Below are positions 52,576-62,300 of a stretch of DNA of 64,000 nt, piece after piece (position 1 is the first letter of the stretch; each line of letters begins with the position of its first letter). The position numbers and the translations under genes are program-made. This DNA is from Bacteroidota bacterium (lineage in GTDB: Bacteria; Bacteroidota; Bacteroidia; Cytophagales; Cyclobacteriaceae). The DNA is taken from the NCBI GenBank assembly GCA_023417065.1, contig JAEZGH010000089.1, positions 185,628 to 249,627 of the forward strand, read 5' to 3'. The notes beneath the pieces are model-generated. The model searched no databases. It saw only the letters and a program-made list of their open reading frames with translations, and was not told the DNA's origin.

Positions 52576-53925
52576 ATGAACACGAAAGAAAATGTAAACC
52601 CAACCCGCCGTACATTCCTGAAAAATTCGGCTCTTGCAACAGGAGGCCTGATGGCAATGCCCCTGATGTCCAACGCAGGATACTTCACCTCCGTGGATGA
52701 CACAATCAAAGTTGCTGTCATCGGCTGTGGTGGACGAGGTACCGGCGCTGCCATGCAAGCGCTGCTGACGAAACAAAACGTCAAACTTGTCGCCATGGCA
52801 GATGCATTTCGCGACCGGCTCGATGAATGCTATGAAGCACTCATGCAGGACGATCTCTCAGACTGGTCAGGAGTTGCCGGAAATGTGAAGAACAAGATTG
52901 CCGTCACTGAAGAAACCAAATTTGTTGGGTTTGATGCATATAAAAAAGCAATTCCTCTCGCCGATGTGGTTATCCTCACCACGCCTCCGGGTTTCAGGCC
53001 TATTCACTTCGAAGAAGCAGTGCGTCTGGGTAAACATGTGTTCATGGAAAAACCCGTTGCCACCGATCCGGCAGGTGTCAAAAAAGTCCTCGATGCCGCT
53101 GCAATAGCAAAGCAAAAGAAACTTAACGTCGTTGTTGGGCTGCAACGCCACTACCAAAACTCATATCGCGAACTCTATAAGCACGTAAAGGATGGAATGA
53201 TCGGCGACATTACCTCCGGTCAGGTTTGGTGGAACAACGATGGCGTATGGGTTAAGATGCGTGAACCAGGTCAGACTGAAATGGAGTATCAGATGCGCAA
53301 CTGGTATTATTTCAACTGGCTTTGTGGCGATCACATCACAGAACAGCATATCCATAACATCGATGTCTTCAACTGGTTTAAGGGTAGCTATCCCGTTAAG
53401 GCCCAAGGTATGGGTGGTCGCCAGGTGCGCACAGGAAAAGAGTATGGAGAAATCTTTGACCATCACTTTGTAGAGTTCCATTATGCGGACGGAACTGTTT
53501 TGAACAGTCAGTGTCGTCATATTAAAGGAACGTTCGCCATTGTTGACGAGATGATTGTAGGGTCCAAAGGCGTCGTGAAATGCGGAGCAGGAGAGATCCT
53601 GAGTAACGGGAAATCCTTGTACAAATTCGATATGAAGAAGGAGAACAATCCGTATCAGTCGGAGCACGACGAATTGTTCGCCGCTATTGCCAAAGGTGAA
53701 TACAAATTTGATGATACGGAAAACGGCGCCAAGGCGACCCTGACGTCAATCATGGGACGAATGGCAACGTACTCTGGTCAGGTGATGGAATGGGATAAGG
53801 TATTGAATTCGGGAATCAGCATCATGCCTTCGAAGTTTGCGTGGGATGCAGAACCTCCGGTGAAGCCGGATGCCAACGGATTTTACCCCATAGCAACGCC
53901 CGGGGTAACGAAATATTTCGCTTAG
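52576..53925 (+). CDS. Tat-exported Gfo/Idh/MocA family oxidoreductase
   Basis: Twin-arginine signal (TRRTFLKNSALATGGLMA) followed by the NAD(P)-binding Rossmann domain (IKVAVIGCGGRGTGAAM, FMEKPVATDPAGVKK) and the catalytic alpha/beta domain (DHITEQHIHNIDVFNWF with the conserved His). It belongs to the family's exported Bacteroidota subgroup. Substrate unknown, probably a sugar. A terminator follows. Confidence 0.92.
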   Translation: MNTKENVNPTRRTFLKNSALATGGLMAMPLMSNAGYFTSVDDTIKVAVIGCGGRGTGAAMQALLTKQNVKLVAMADAFRDRLDECYEALMQDDLSDWSGVAGNVKNKIAVTEETKFVGFDAYKKAIPLADVVILTTPPGFRPIHFEEAVRLGKHVFMEKPVATDPAGVKKVLDAAAIAKQKKLNVVVGLQRHYQNSYRELYKHVKDGMIGDITSGQVWWNNDGVWVKMREPGQTEMEYQMRNWYYFNWLCGDHITEQHIHNIDVFNWFKGSYPVKAQGMGGRQVRTGKEYGEIFDHHFVEFHYADGTVLNSQCRHIKGTFAIVDEMIVGSKGVVKCGAGEILSNGKSLYKFDMKKENNPYQSEHDELFAAIAKGEYKFDDTENGAKATLTSIMGRMATYSGQVMEWDKVLNSGISIMPSKFAWDAEPPVKPDANGFYPIATPGVTKYFA

Positions 53926-53945
53926 TCCGACAGCAGTGCATAAAG

Positions 53946-53982
53946 ATCATGGCCGGTTTGACTACCTGCCATGATTTTTTTA
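53946..53982 (+). terminator. Intrinsic terminator after the Gfo/Idh/MocA gene
   Basis: ATCATGGC pairs with GCCATGAT across a short inner stem (GGT/ACC), followed by a T-run on the plus strand. It begins about 20 bp after the stop codon. Confidence 0.85.
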
Positions 53983-54082
53983 TAAAAAGAGCCGTTCCAT
54001 AATGCGATCGCAAAATTCCTCATCGGCAAATCGCACCAATGGCGATTCGGCATTCAGGAAATTCTAATCCCGGAACTGAACC

Positions 54083-54871
54083 TTATTGCTTCTTCTTCAA
54101 TCGTTTTATCTCCTCCTGAAGGGAAAGTATAGTCATGGCGAGTTGCTCAGCAGTGACGGTACTGCTTTGCTGCACGTCGGGGAACTGATTCGAGAAGAAT
54201 GCTTTAGCGTGCCAGATTTCAAGGACGTCGCCGGTGTTGACGGAGTAGGGTTCGTACAGGCGATTATCTGAAACCAGGAGAAGTTTACCTTCTTCGGCGG
54301 CGAAGTTGAACACGCGCTTGAAGACGATCCCGTCGTTGACGGTGACCAGGATATACAGCTTTCCATTTTTGATTGAAGCTGCGTCTTCGACGTACTCTCC
54401 AAAGATGATGCTTCCTGGCTGTACCGGCAGCATGGAGTCACCCTGAATTTCAAATGCGCGGAACGTCTTGTTACGCGGCAATACGGGAAGGTTGATCTTG
54501 GGGAGGTCTTTGACGAACTGCGGATCTTCGTAACCAGCGAGATAGCCTGCCGAAGCTTTCTGCGTCACCAGTTCGACATTCTCGCGGTTATTCGAGTCGA
54601 CCGTTATGGCGAGAACATCCTTCCCTCGCGAAGGACCTTTGCCTTTCCATTCCTTCTCTGGTATGCGACTCAGATCGTGATTTACGAGCAGGTCGATGTT
54701 CACCTTGAAGATTTTGCTGATGTCTAATAAAGACGCCAGCGGAGGCGTTGAGCGCTCTTCTTCGTAAGCACCAACTGCAGCCTGTTTCAGGCCGAGCTTC
54801 TCTGCAAGTTGCTTCTGCGTGAGCCCCTGATGGGCACGAAGAAACTTCAGGTTTTTGTTAACGATTGCCAT
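54083..54871 (-). CDS. XRE-family repressor with S24 (LexA/UmuD-like) autopeptidase domain
   Basis: HTH_XRE at residues 5-62 (LTQKQLAEKLGLKQAAVGAYEEERSTPP), then a linker and an S24 peptidase domain. The likely self-cleavage site is A108-G109 in SAGY; the nucleophile is S146 in GDSML and the base K185 in VFKR. A coiled coil ends the protein (residues about 239-262). Such repressors are inactivated by RecA filaments after DNA damage. It is divergent from dinB, with operators between them, which suggests it controls the whole cluster to its right. Confidence 0.92.
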   Translation of the reverse strand: MAIVNKNLKFLRAHQGLTQKQLAEKLGLKQAAVGAYEEERSTPPLASLLDISKIFKVNIDLLVNHDLSRIPEKEWKGKGPSRGKDVLAITVDSNNRENVELVTQKASAGYLAGYEDPQFVKDLPKINLPVLPRNKTFRAFEIQGDSMLPVQPGSIIFGEYVEDAASIKNGKLYILVTVNDGIVFKRVFNFAAEEGKLLLVSDNRLYEPYSVNTGDVLEIWHAKAFFSNQFPDVQQSSTVTAEQLAMTILSLQEEIKRLKKKQ

Positions 54872-54922
54872 CTTACCTAATTAACTAATATCTCGTTTAT
54901 CTCGAATTCCCGGAGAAACATT

Positions 54923-55001
54923 GACCACTAGTGTGATGCTCCGCCAAATAAGCGGTGTGCATCACAAAAGTAATCAGCCAACTATAATGTCGCCAGTGGT
55001 C
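54923..55001. repeat. Nested inverted repeats between repressor and dinB
   Basis: Outer arms GACCACT (54923-54929) and AGTGGTC (54995-55001). Inside is a perfect 8-bp stem TGTGATGC (54932-54939) / GCATCACA (54959-54966), and inside that CCGC/GCGG. Possibly a regulatory dyad or a small mobile-element remnant. Confidence 0.55.
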
Positions 55002-55049
55002 CTAACGTGTATGGCAAAAACAGCGAATGAAAGACCATCAGGCAATAAT

Positions 55050-55115
55050 GGAACAAACCTAAAAAAATTAGAGTAAAAAATAAAACAAAACTAAAAATAT
55101 TAGTTTATTTGTTCC
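55050..55115. promoter_or_regulatory. Paired dyads and inverted GGAACAAA repeat in the dinB promoter
   Basis: CTAA-N5-TTAG occurs at 55059-55071 and 55091-55103, 32 bp apart (three helical turns). They are flanked by inverted GGAACAAA (55050-55057) and TTTGTTCC (55108-55115). The last base touches the dinB start codon. The likely protein is the S24 repressor next door. Confidence 0.65.
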
Positions 55116-56321
55116 ATGGATCGGAACATAATCCATCTGGACCTGGATGCTTTCTTTGTAGCCGTCGAGTGTAAACGAAACCCACGGCTAAAGGGAAAGC
55201 CGCTTATAATCGGCGGCAGCAGCCGGAGGGGCGTGGTTGCCGCATGTAGTTATGAAACGAGAACGTTTGGTGTTCATTCGGCAATGCCCATGTACCTCGC
55301 CCTTCAGCTCTGCCCCGATGCCGTTGTCATTTCCGGTGACATGGAAGCCTACAGCCAGAATTCCCATGAAGTCACGGAAATTGTGTCGGAAGCTGCTCCC
55401 ATGTTTGAAAAAGCCTCTATTGATGAATTCTACATCGACGCCAGCGGCATGGACCGGTATTTCGGTGCCTTCAAGTGGGCCACCGAACTTCGGCGGAAGA
55501 TCATTAAAGAAACTGCCCTTCCGATCTCCATCGCGATGTCAGTGAATAAGCTGGTGTCGAAAGTTGCAACGGCGGAGTTCAAACCTAATGCTGAAAAGCA
55601 AATTCAGCGCGGTACAGAACGGGAGTTCCTGGCGCCTCTGTCCGTAGACAAGATTCCGATGATCGGCAAAGAAACGGCGTCGTTCCTCTATGATATGGGC
55701 GTACGCACCGTGCAAACGCTTCGCGAAATGCCGCTCAACTTTCTGGTCAGTGCTTTCGGAAAAAATGGTCGTGCTATCTGGAACAAGGCCCATGGTATCG
55801 ACGACTCGCCCGTGGTTCCTTATTCTGAACAGAAATCAATCTCCACTGAATGTACTTTCGATGAAGATACCATTGATGTAAAAAAACTGAAATCCATACT
55901 GACGGCTATGGTGGAGAAGGTTGCATTCACCCTGCGTGAGCAGAACAAACTATCTTCCTGCATAACGGTCAAGATACGCTATTCGAATTTTGATACGGAA
56001 ACAAAACAGGTTCATGTTCCCTATACGTCGTCAGATCAGGTGATACTGAAAACTGTTACGCAATTGTTCGATAAGCTATACAACCGCCGGATGCTGATCC
56101 GACTGGTGGGTGTGCGGCTGAGTCAGCTCGTGCATGGAAACCACCAGATCGATATGTTCGATGAAACCGCCGAAAGTATCAACCTTCACGAAGCAATTGA
56201 TTTCATCAAGCACCGACACGGCGTTGAAAAGATCGTTCGCGCCACTACGTTGGGTGTAAGTAACCGGGTGCGGATGCAAATGAATATGTTCAAAGGCACC
56301 GTTGGCCAGCTTAAGATTTAG
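55116..56321 (+). CDS. dinB: DNA polymerase IV (Y-family)
   Basis: A 401-residue translesion polymerase. Catalytic residues are D9 (HLDLDAFF) and D103-E104 (SIDEFYID); the steric and fingers segments RRGVVAACSYETRTFGVHSAMP are normal. A beta-clamp-binding motif QIDMF is at about residues 344-348, followed by a C-terminal tail. All catalytic residues are kept, so unlike ImuB it should be active. It starts the cluster with the 2H phosphoesterase, recQ and dnaE-like genes. Confidence 0.96.
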   Translation: MDRNIIHLDLDAFFVAVECKRNPRLKGKPLIIGGSSRRGVVAACSYETRTFGVHSAMPMYLALQLCPDAVVISGDMEAYSQNSHEVTEIVSEAAPMFEKASIDEFYIDASGMDRYFGAFKWATELRRKIIKETALPISIAMSVNKLVSKVATAEFKPNAEKQIQRGTEREFLAPLSVDKIPMIGKETASFLYDMGVRTVQTLREMPLNFLVSAFGKNGRAIWNKAHGIDDSPVVPYSEQKSISTECTFDEDTIDVKKLKSILTAMVEKVAFTLREQNKLSSCITVKIRYSNFDTETKQVHVPYTSSDQVILKTVTQLFDKLYNRRMLIRLVGVRLSQLVHGNHQIDMFDETAESINLHEAIDFIKHRHGVEKIVRATTLGVSNRVRMQMNMFKGTVGQLKI

Positions 56322-56400
56322 ATTCCGCAGCACCCGTTGTGACAGAAGATGTCAATGAATGAGGCGTATGTTTGAAAAAAGGAAATAAACGATAAAAGAT

Positions 56401-56967
56401 ATGACGCTATTCACCAAAAATCTCGAGACCCCCGCCTTTATCAGTCCCATAAAGGAGAAAACCGAATTGTATTTTATTATCGCTCCGCCCCGTCACATCC
56501 TCAGCGATGTATCTGTTCTGAAAGATGATATTCATTATCTCATTGGTCACCGCTTTGATGAACAAAAATCGAAGCCGCACATTCCCCTTTTCAAATACAA
56601 CGATAAATACTATCGGGAAATGATACGCTTCGTTGAATCAAAAGCTACCGAATTCAAACCCTTCAACGTTCTTCTCAAAGACTTCGGCGTGTTCCACAAT
56701 GGTTCAAAAAGAACGATATACATGGATATCGTGTACAAGTCGCCCATTCAGGAGATCTTCAGTAAACTGGTGAAAGAAGACGATAACTTTGTGCCGCATA
56801 TTACGATCGCCCGAAATCTCGAGATCAGCGATTTCCTTCGTTGCTGGCCTTACCTCAAAGGGCTTCGCTATGGAAACCAACATTTCCTGTGCGATAGGAT
56901 AAGTGTTCTCGAAAAACGCGACAAAGTGTGGGTCCACCATAAGGACATTATGTTTGGCGCCGAATAG
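56401..56967 (+). CDS. 2H phosphoesterase-like (2'-5' RNA ligase superfamily) protein
   Basis: A 188-residue protein with two HxT/S-like motifs 70 residues apart: H60-I-P-L and H133-I-T-I. The second matches the family; in the first, Pro takes the place of Thr/Ser. These enzymes cut or ligate 2'-5' or cyclic phosphate bonds in RNA or nucleotides. It lies between dinB and recQ on one strand with short gaps (79 and 26 bp), which suggests a role in the same response. Confidence 0.78.
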   Translation: MTLFTKNLETPAFISPIKEKTELYFIIAPPRHILSDVSVLKDDIHYLIGHRFDEQKSKPHIPLFKYNDKYYREMIRFVESKATEFKPFNVLLKDFGVFHNGSKRTIYMDIVYKSPIQEIFSKLVKEDDNFVPHITIARNLEISDFLRCWPYLKGLRYGNQHFLCDRISVLEKRDKVWVHHKDIMFGAE

Positions 56968-56993
56968 TTATCTTTAATAAAAACCGTTAGCTT

Positions 56994-59189
56994 ATGAACT
57001 CACCCATTCAAGTACTCCAGAGTAAATTTGGCTATGCAGCCTTCCGATTGGAGCAGGAGGCAATCATTCAATCGGTCCTGCAGCGACGTGATACATTTGC
57101 ACTCATGCCAACAGGCGGAGGTAAGTCGTTGTGCTATCAGATTCCGGCACTGATTTTTGAAGGGCTTACACTCGTGATATCGCCGCTGATTGCGCTTATG
57201 AAAGATCAGGTGGATGCGCTTCGCGTTAATGGAATCGAAGCCGCTTATCTGAATTCGTCTCAGACCTGGCAGGAACAACAGACGATTATCACGCGTGCAC
57301 GAAACAATGAAATCAAGCTATTATACCTCGCTCCTGAACGGCTAATCCGGGCCGAAGAGCGCGGTGGCGAAAAGAGCAATCCGTTGCTGTCGCCGATGTT
57401 GCAAGCGATCACCTCGATGAAGGTCAGCCTTATCGCCATCGATGAGGCTCACTGCATCTCCCACTGGGGCCACGACTTCAGGCCTGAATACCTGATGCTT
57501 TCCTATCTCAAGCAGGTCCTTCCTCAGGTTCCCGTGATCGCATTGACAGCCACGGCGGACAAGAGGACGCGAAAGGATATCGTTGAAAAACTGGCGCTTC
57601 ACGATCCGGGAATATTTGTTTCCAGCTTTAACCGCGCAAACATCCGGTATACGGTAGAAGATAAGCGCGATGCCTTTGACAAGCTCGTAGATTTTATTGA
57701 AAGGCGAAAGGACGAAGCGGGGATCGTGTACTGCCTTTCCCGGGCCTCGACAGAACGCATAGCCCAAGACCTTCAGGATCTCGGGTTTAAGGCGCTTCCG
57801 TATCACGCGGGACTTGATAAAGAACTGCGCGCCCGAAATCAGGAGATGTTCCTGAAAGACGATGTGAAGATTGTTGTCGCTACAATTGCCTTCGGGATGG
57901 GAATCAACAAATCCAATGTGCGCTATGTGGTTCACATGGACCTTCCAAAAAATATCGAAGGCTATTATCAGGAGACCGGTCGCGCCGGGCGTGATGGGCT
58001 CGACAGCGAGGCGCTGCTGTTCTATTCATATGGAGATGTTCTCAAACTCCGGAAGTTCGCCGAAGTTGAAGGTAATGAGGAACAGACGCGCATCGCTCAG
58101 GCGAAGCTCGAAGAAATGGCGTCGTATGGTGCACTCACCACATGCCGCCGCAAGTTTCTTCTCAACTACTTTGATGAAGCAGCACCTGACCATTGTGGGA
58201 ACTGTGACGTGTGCCTCACGGCCGTTGAAGTTTACGACGGCACTGTTCACGCACAAAAGGTGCTTTCCGCAATCTCGCGCCTTGGCGAGCGCTATGGGGC
58301 TGGCCATGTCATCGATTTCCTCCGCGGATCGAATTCTGCAAAAATCACCGACGATCAGAAACAGCTGAAGACATTTGGTGTCGGTAAGGACATGAGTAAG
58401 AACCAATGGTCCGAAATCATACGCGACCTTGTTGATCGCGGCTACCTTGAAAAATCGAAAGGACTGTATCCGGTGCTTACCCTTTCGGAAAAATGCGCGG
58501 ATGTTCTCCGGGGAAACGCGAAGGTGATGCTTACAAAATCAAAAACACGAGCTGAGGTGAAGCCCGTCAATGACGGTGAGTATGAAAAGAATCTGCTCCT
58601 CGCATTGAAGGATGTGCGCCGACAACTCGCCAACGAAGAAAATGTGCCTCCGTACACGATTCTTTCGGATGCTTCGTTGATGGAAATTGCTACTTATCTG
58701 CCTTTCAATAAACCCGACTTCCGCAAGATTGCTGGGTTCGGCGAAGCAAAAATCGACCGCTATGGCCGGTACTTCTGGCAGGTGGTCGCGGATTACTGCA
58801 CGGAACATTCACTTCAATCGCGAATGCATCTCAAGGCATTGAAAACACGAAAAGAAAAGCCGGAGCGCGATTCTGATACTAAAAGGCAATCGCTGGATAT
58901 GCTCCGAAACGGTCATGATGTCGAAAAGATTGCCGTGATGCGGGGACTTACCGTGTCAACTATTGAGACTCACCTGGCCTACTATGTACAGACAGGAAAG
59001 CTTGAGGTGTATGATCTCATTGATCCGATCGACGTTGACAGGATCCAAAGGGCTATCGAGGCATCAGAATCGACGATGCTGTCTTCTATCCGCCAGGATT
59101 TAAAGGATGAATACACCTTCGGCCAGATCCGACTGGTTCTTGCGCATATGCAAAGGGGAAAGGAAGAAGTGCGTGTCATTCGCGTGTAG
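56994..59189 (+). CDS. recQ: ATP-dependent DNA helicase RecQ
   Basis: A full-length RecQ: Walker A MPTGGGKSLCYQ, DEAH box (AIDEAHCISHWGHDFRPEY), YYQETGRAGRDG, RQC zinc cysteines (CRRKFLLNYF..CGNCDVC), HRDC domain (YTILSDASLMEIATYLP), and a C-terminal HTH_40 (VEKIAVMRGLTVSTIETHLAYYVQTG). Such long forms are common in Bacteroidota. It unwinds recombination and fork structures. It lies in the repair cluster. Confidence 0.96.
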   Translation: MNSPIQVLQSKFGYAAFRLEQEAIIQSVLQRRDTFALMPTGGGKSLCYQIPALIFEGLTLVISPLIALMKDQVDALRVNGIEAAYLNSSQTWQEQQTIITRARNNEIKLLYLAPERLIRAEERGGEKSNPLLSPMLQAITSMKVSLIAIDEAHCISHWGHDFRPEYLMLSYLKQVLPQVPVIALTATADKRTRKDIVEKLALHDPGIFVSSFNRANIRYTVEDKRDAFDKLVDFIERRKDEAGIVYCLSRASTERIAQDLQDLGFKALPYHAGLDKELRARNQEMFLKDDVKIVVATIAFGMGINKSNVRYVVHMDLPKNIEGYYQETGRAGRDGLDSEALLFYSYGDVLKLRKFAEVEGNEEQTRIAQAKLEEMASYGALTTCRRKFLLNYFDEAAPDHCGNCDVCLTAVEVYDGTVHAQKVLSAISRLGERYGAGHVIDFLRGSNSAKITDDQKQLKTFGVGKDMSKNQWSEIIRDLVDRGYLEKSKGLYPVLTLSEKCADVLRGNAKVMLTKSKTRAEVKPVNDGEYEKNLLLALKDVRRQLANEENVPPYTILSDASLMEIATYLPFNKPDFRKIAGFGEAKIDRYGRYFWQVVADYCTEHSLQSRMHLKALKTRKEKPERDSDTKRQSLDMLRNGHDVEKIAVMRGLTVSTIETHLAYYVQTGKLEVYDLIDPIDVDRIQRAIEASESTMLSSIRQDLKDEYTFGQIRLVLAHMQRGKEEVRVIRV

Positions 59190-59344
59190 ATAATACGTTG
59201 GTGCAGCTAAAATAATCATGGGTGCTGCACCTGATACTTGCGGGAACGTGAATTCTAACGGCGGAAAGACGTTCATTTGTGGTGACGCAAAAAGCCGAGG
59301 GAATTATGTGAAATTGATGGAGGAAGAACGAAAGCAAGTATAAG

Positions 59345-62300
59345 ATGTATCTGAATTGTCACACGTCGCTGAGTTTTCGGTATGGGGCGCTTTCTGTAGA
59401 GGAGTTGTTGAATGAAGCGAGGCGTTGCGGCGTTTCGAAACTGGCACTGACTGAGATCAATAACACGGCATCGTATGTAGAGATGTTGCGCCTTTGCCGC
59501 CAGTACGCGTCAGCCGAGGCTGGCCCAACGTCAAATGGGATTGAACCATATCGTCTTGATATTGCCGTTGGAATAGAATTCCGTCGCGAAAATGAGTTGC
59601 TGTATGTGGCGCTGGCGCGAAACAATAATGGGTTTGAGGAGATAAATCGCTTCACCTCACACCACAACGCAACCGAAAAACCGCTGCCGAAAAGGGCGCC
59701 CCAGTTCGGTGATGTCTATGTGATCTATTCTTTTGGTAAAATAGAGCCCGAAGCACTCCGGGAATTCGAATACATCGGTGTGCGGATTTCGGATCTGAAT
59801 CAGTTCGCGTTGTATGAACCTTATTACAGGTTCAAGGACCGTTTCGTAGTCATGCAGCCGGTAACATTTGCCGACAAGATCGACTTCAATGTTCACCGCC
59901 TATCGCGTGCCATCGCCAACAATACACTGTTGAGCAAGCTTCCGGCGCACGAGCAGGCCAGTCCGGACGAAGTCATGCTCCCTGAACATGTTCTTGAGGA
60001 ACACTTCAGACGGTATCCGCAGATCATTCACAACACGCGGCATCTCCTGGGAGATTGTAATCTTGATATGCGCCTGGGTGAGGACAAAAACAAGAAGAGG
60101 GTTACGGGGTCAGGTGACTCGGACTGGGATTATCTTGTCACTTGTGCCTGGGAAGGTTTTCAGAGGCGGTACGACGCCTCTAACCCCACACTCCGCGAAA
60201 GGTTTGACCGCGAACTGCGCATCATTAAGCAGAAGGATTTCTGTAGTTACTATCTCATTGCTTTTGATCTTATCCAGTTCGCTACAAAAAACGGCTTCGC
60301 TTACGTTGGCCGGGGCAGCGGCGCAAACAGTATGGTGGCGTATTGCCTGGGTATAACAAATGTCGACCCGATTGAACTCAACCTTTACTTTGAGCGGTTC
60401 CTCAATGAAGAACGCAGCAGTCCCCCGGATTTTGATATCGACTTCTCGTGGGACAACCGCGATGCCATTTATCAATACCTGTTTGACCGCTACGGTCGCG
60501 ATCATGTTTGTCTGCTGGGCACGCATGTCACCTACCAGGGGCGATCTGTTATTCGCGAGCTGGGCAAGGTGTTCGGTTTACCCAAACATGAAATCGACGC
60601 GCTCGTCGCCGATCCAAAAGCACTCGAGAACCGGGACCAGATAACGGAACTTATCTTTCGCTACGCACGACATATGAAGGATCTGCCGTCAAACTTATCG
60701 ATCCATGCCGGCGGTGTATTGATTACAGAGAAGCCGGTTTACGCTTATACTACGACTGACTATCCGCCAAAAGGTTTTCCCGTTTCGCAACTGGATATGC
60801 ATGGCGCGGAAGACCTCGGGATTTTTAAGTTTGACATTCTCAGTCAAAGGGGATTAGGCCATCTCAAGGACGCCGTCGCACTGGTGCGAAAGAACCGCGG
60901 AATAGAAGTCGACATTAACCGGTTTCGCGATTTCAAGGAGGATCCAAAGGTGAAAGAACTGCTCCGAAACAGCAGGACTATGGGATGTTTTTACGTGGAA
61001 AGCCCAGCGATGCGAATGCTGTTGAAGAAACTGAAATGTGAAGACTACCTGACTCTCGTCGCTGCCAGCTCCATCATACGCCCGGGGGTCGCCAGCTCCG
61101 GCATGATGCGTGCATACATCGAACGGTTTCACATTACACGCAATGGCGGGAATTATCAGTCGATCCATCCCCTGATGGATGAACTGATGAGCGAAACGTT
61201 TGGCGTGATGGTCTACCAGGAGGATGTGATTAAAGTTGCCCACCACCTCGCGGGCCTTTCCCTTACAGAGGCTGATGTACTCAGAAGGGGTATGTCAGGG
61301 AAATACCGATCGTGCTATGAATTTCAACGCGTGAAGGATAAGTTCTTCGAGAACTGCCGCCAGAAAGGATACGATGAAAATGTTATCCAGCGCGTCTGGT
61401 TTGAAATCGAAAGCTTCTCGGGATACTCTTTCGCGAAAGGGCATTCAGCCAGTTACGCGGTGGAGAGCTATCAGAGCCTCTACCTGAAAGCGCATTATCC
61501 GCTGGAGTTTATGGTGGGTGTTATCAACAACTTTGGAGGTTTCTACAAGACGGAATTCTATTTTCACGAAGCCCGCATGAACGGTGGTATCATCGAAGCT
61601 CCATGCATCAACGCAAGCGAGTATCTCACGACGCTGACCGGGAATCATATTTATATCGGATTCATTCACCTCAAAGGTCTTGAGAAGAAAATGGCCGTCA
61701 ATATTCCGATAGAACGAGAACGGAATGGCTCTTACAAGAGCATGAACGATTTCCTTGAACGCATACCCACGTCCTTGGAACAGATCCGTATCCTCATCCG
61801 CATTGGGGCACTGCGGTTCACGGGAAAGAGTAAGCAACGCCTGCTATGGGAAGCGATGCTGTTTTTCAGTCAGGCGCGTATCCGCAGACCTGGCGCGCAG
61901 TTGTTTGATACCGAACCTGCGGAATTCCCGCTACCGGTCCTTGAGAGGAAAGCCGTCGAGGATGCCTTCGATGAGATCGAGTTGCTGGGTTTCCCGCTTT
62001 CCGATCCGTTTGAATTGCTTGCCACTCCGGAGCGAGGCGATACGCTGGCGGCGGAACTCATGGAAAAGGTTGGCAAACAAATCCACATCATCGGATACAT
62101 GGTCACCGTCAAGGACACGTCAACCAAAACGAAGGAGCTGATGAACTTTGGCACGTTCTACGACAGGCGTGGCGAGGTATTTGATACCGTTCACTTCCCG
62201 GATACCGTTAAGAAGTTCCCCTTGCGTGGCCGCGGCTTTTACTCTATAAAGGGTCGCGTAATTGAGGAATTCGGTGTCCCTGCAATCGAGGTTTCGTCGC

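Noticed and set aside
57342..57935. 197-residue minus-strand frame in recQ
   Set aside because: Shadow of recQ motifs on the plus strand.
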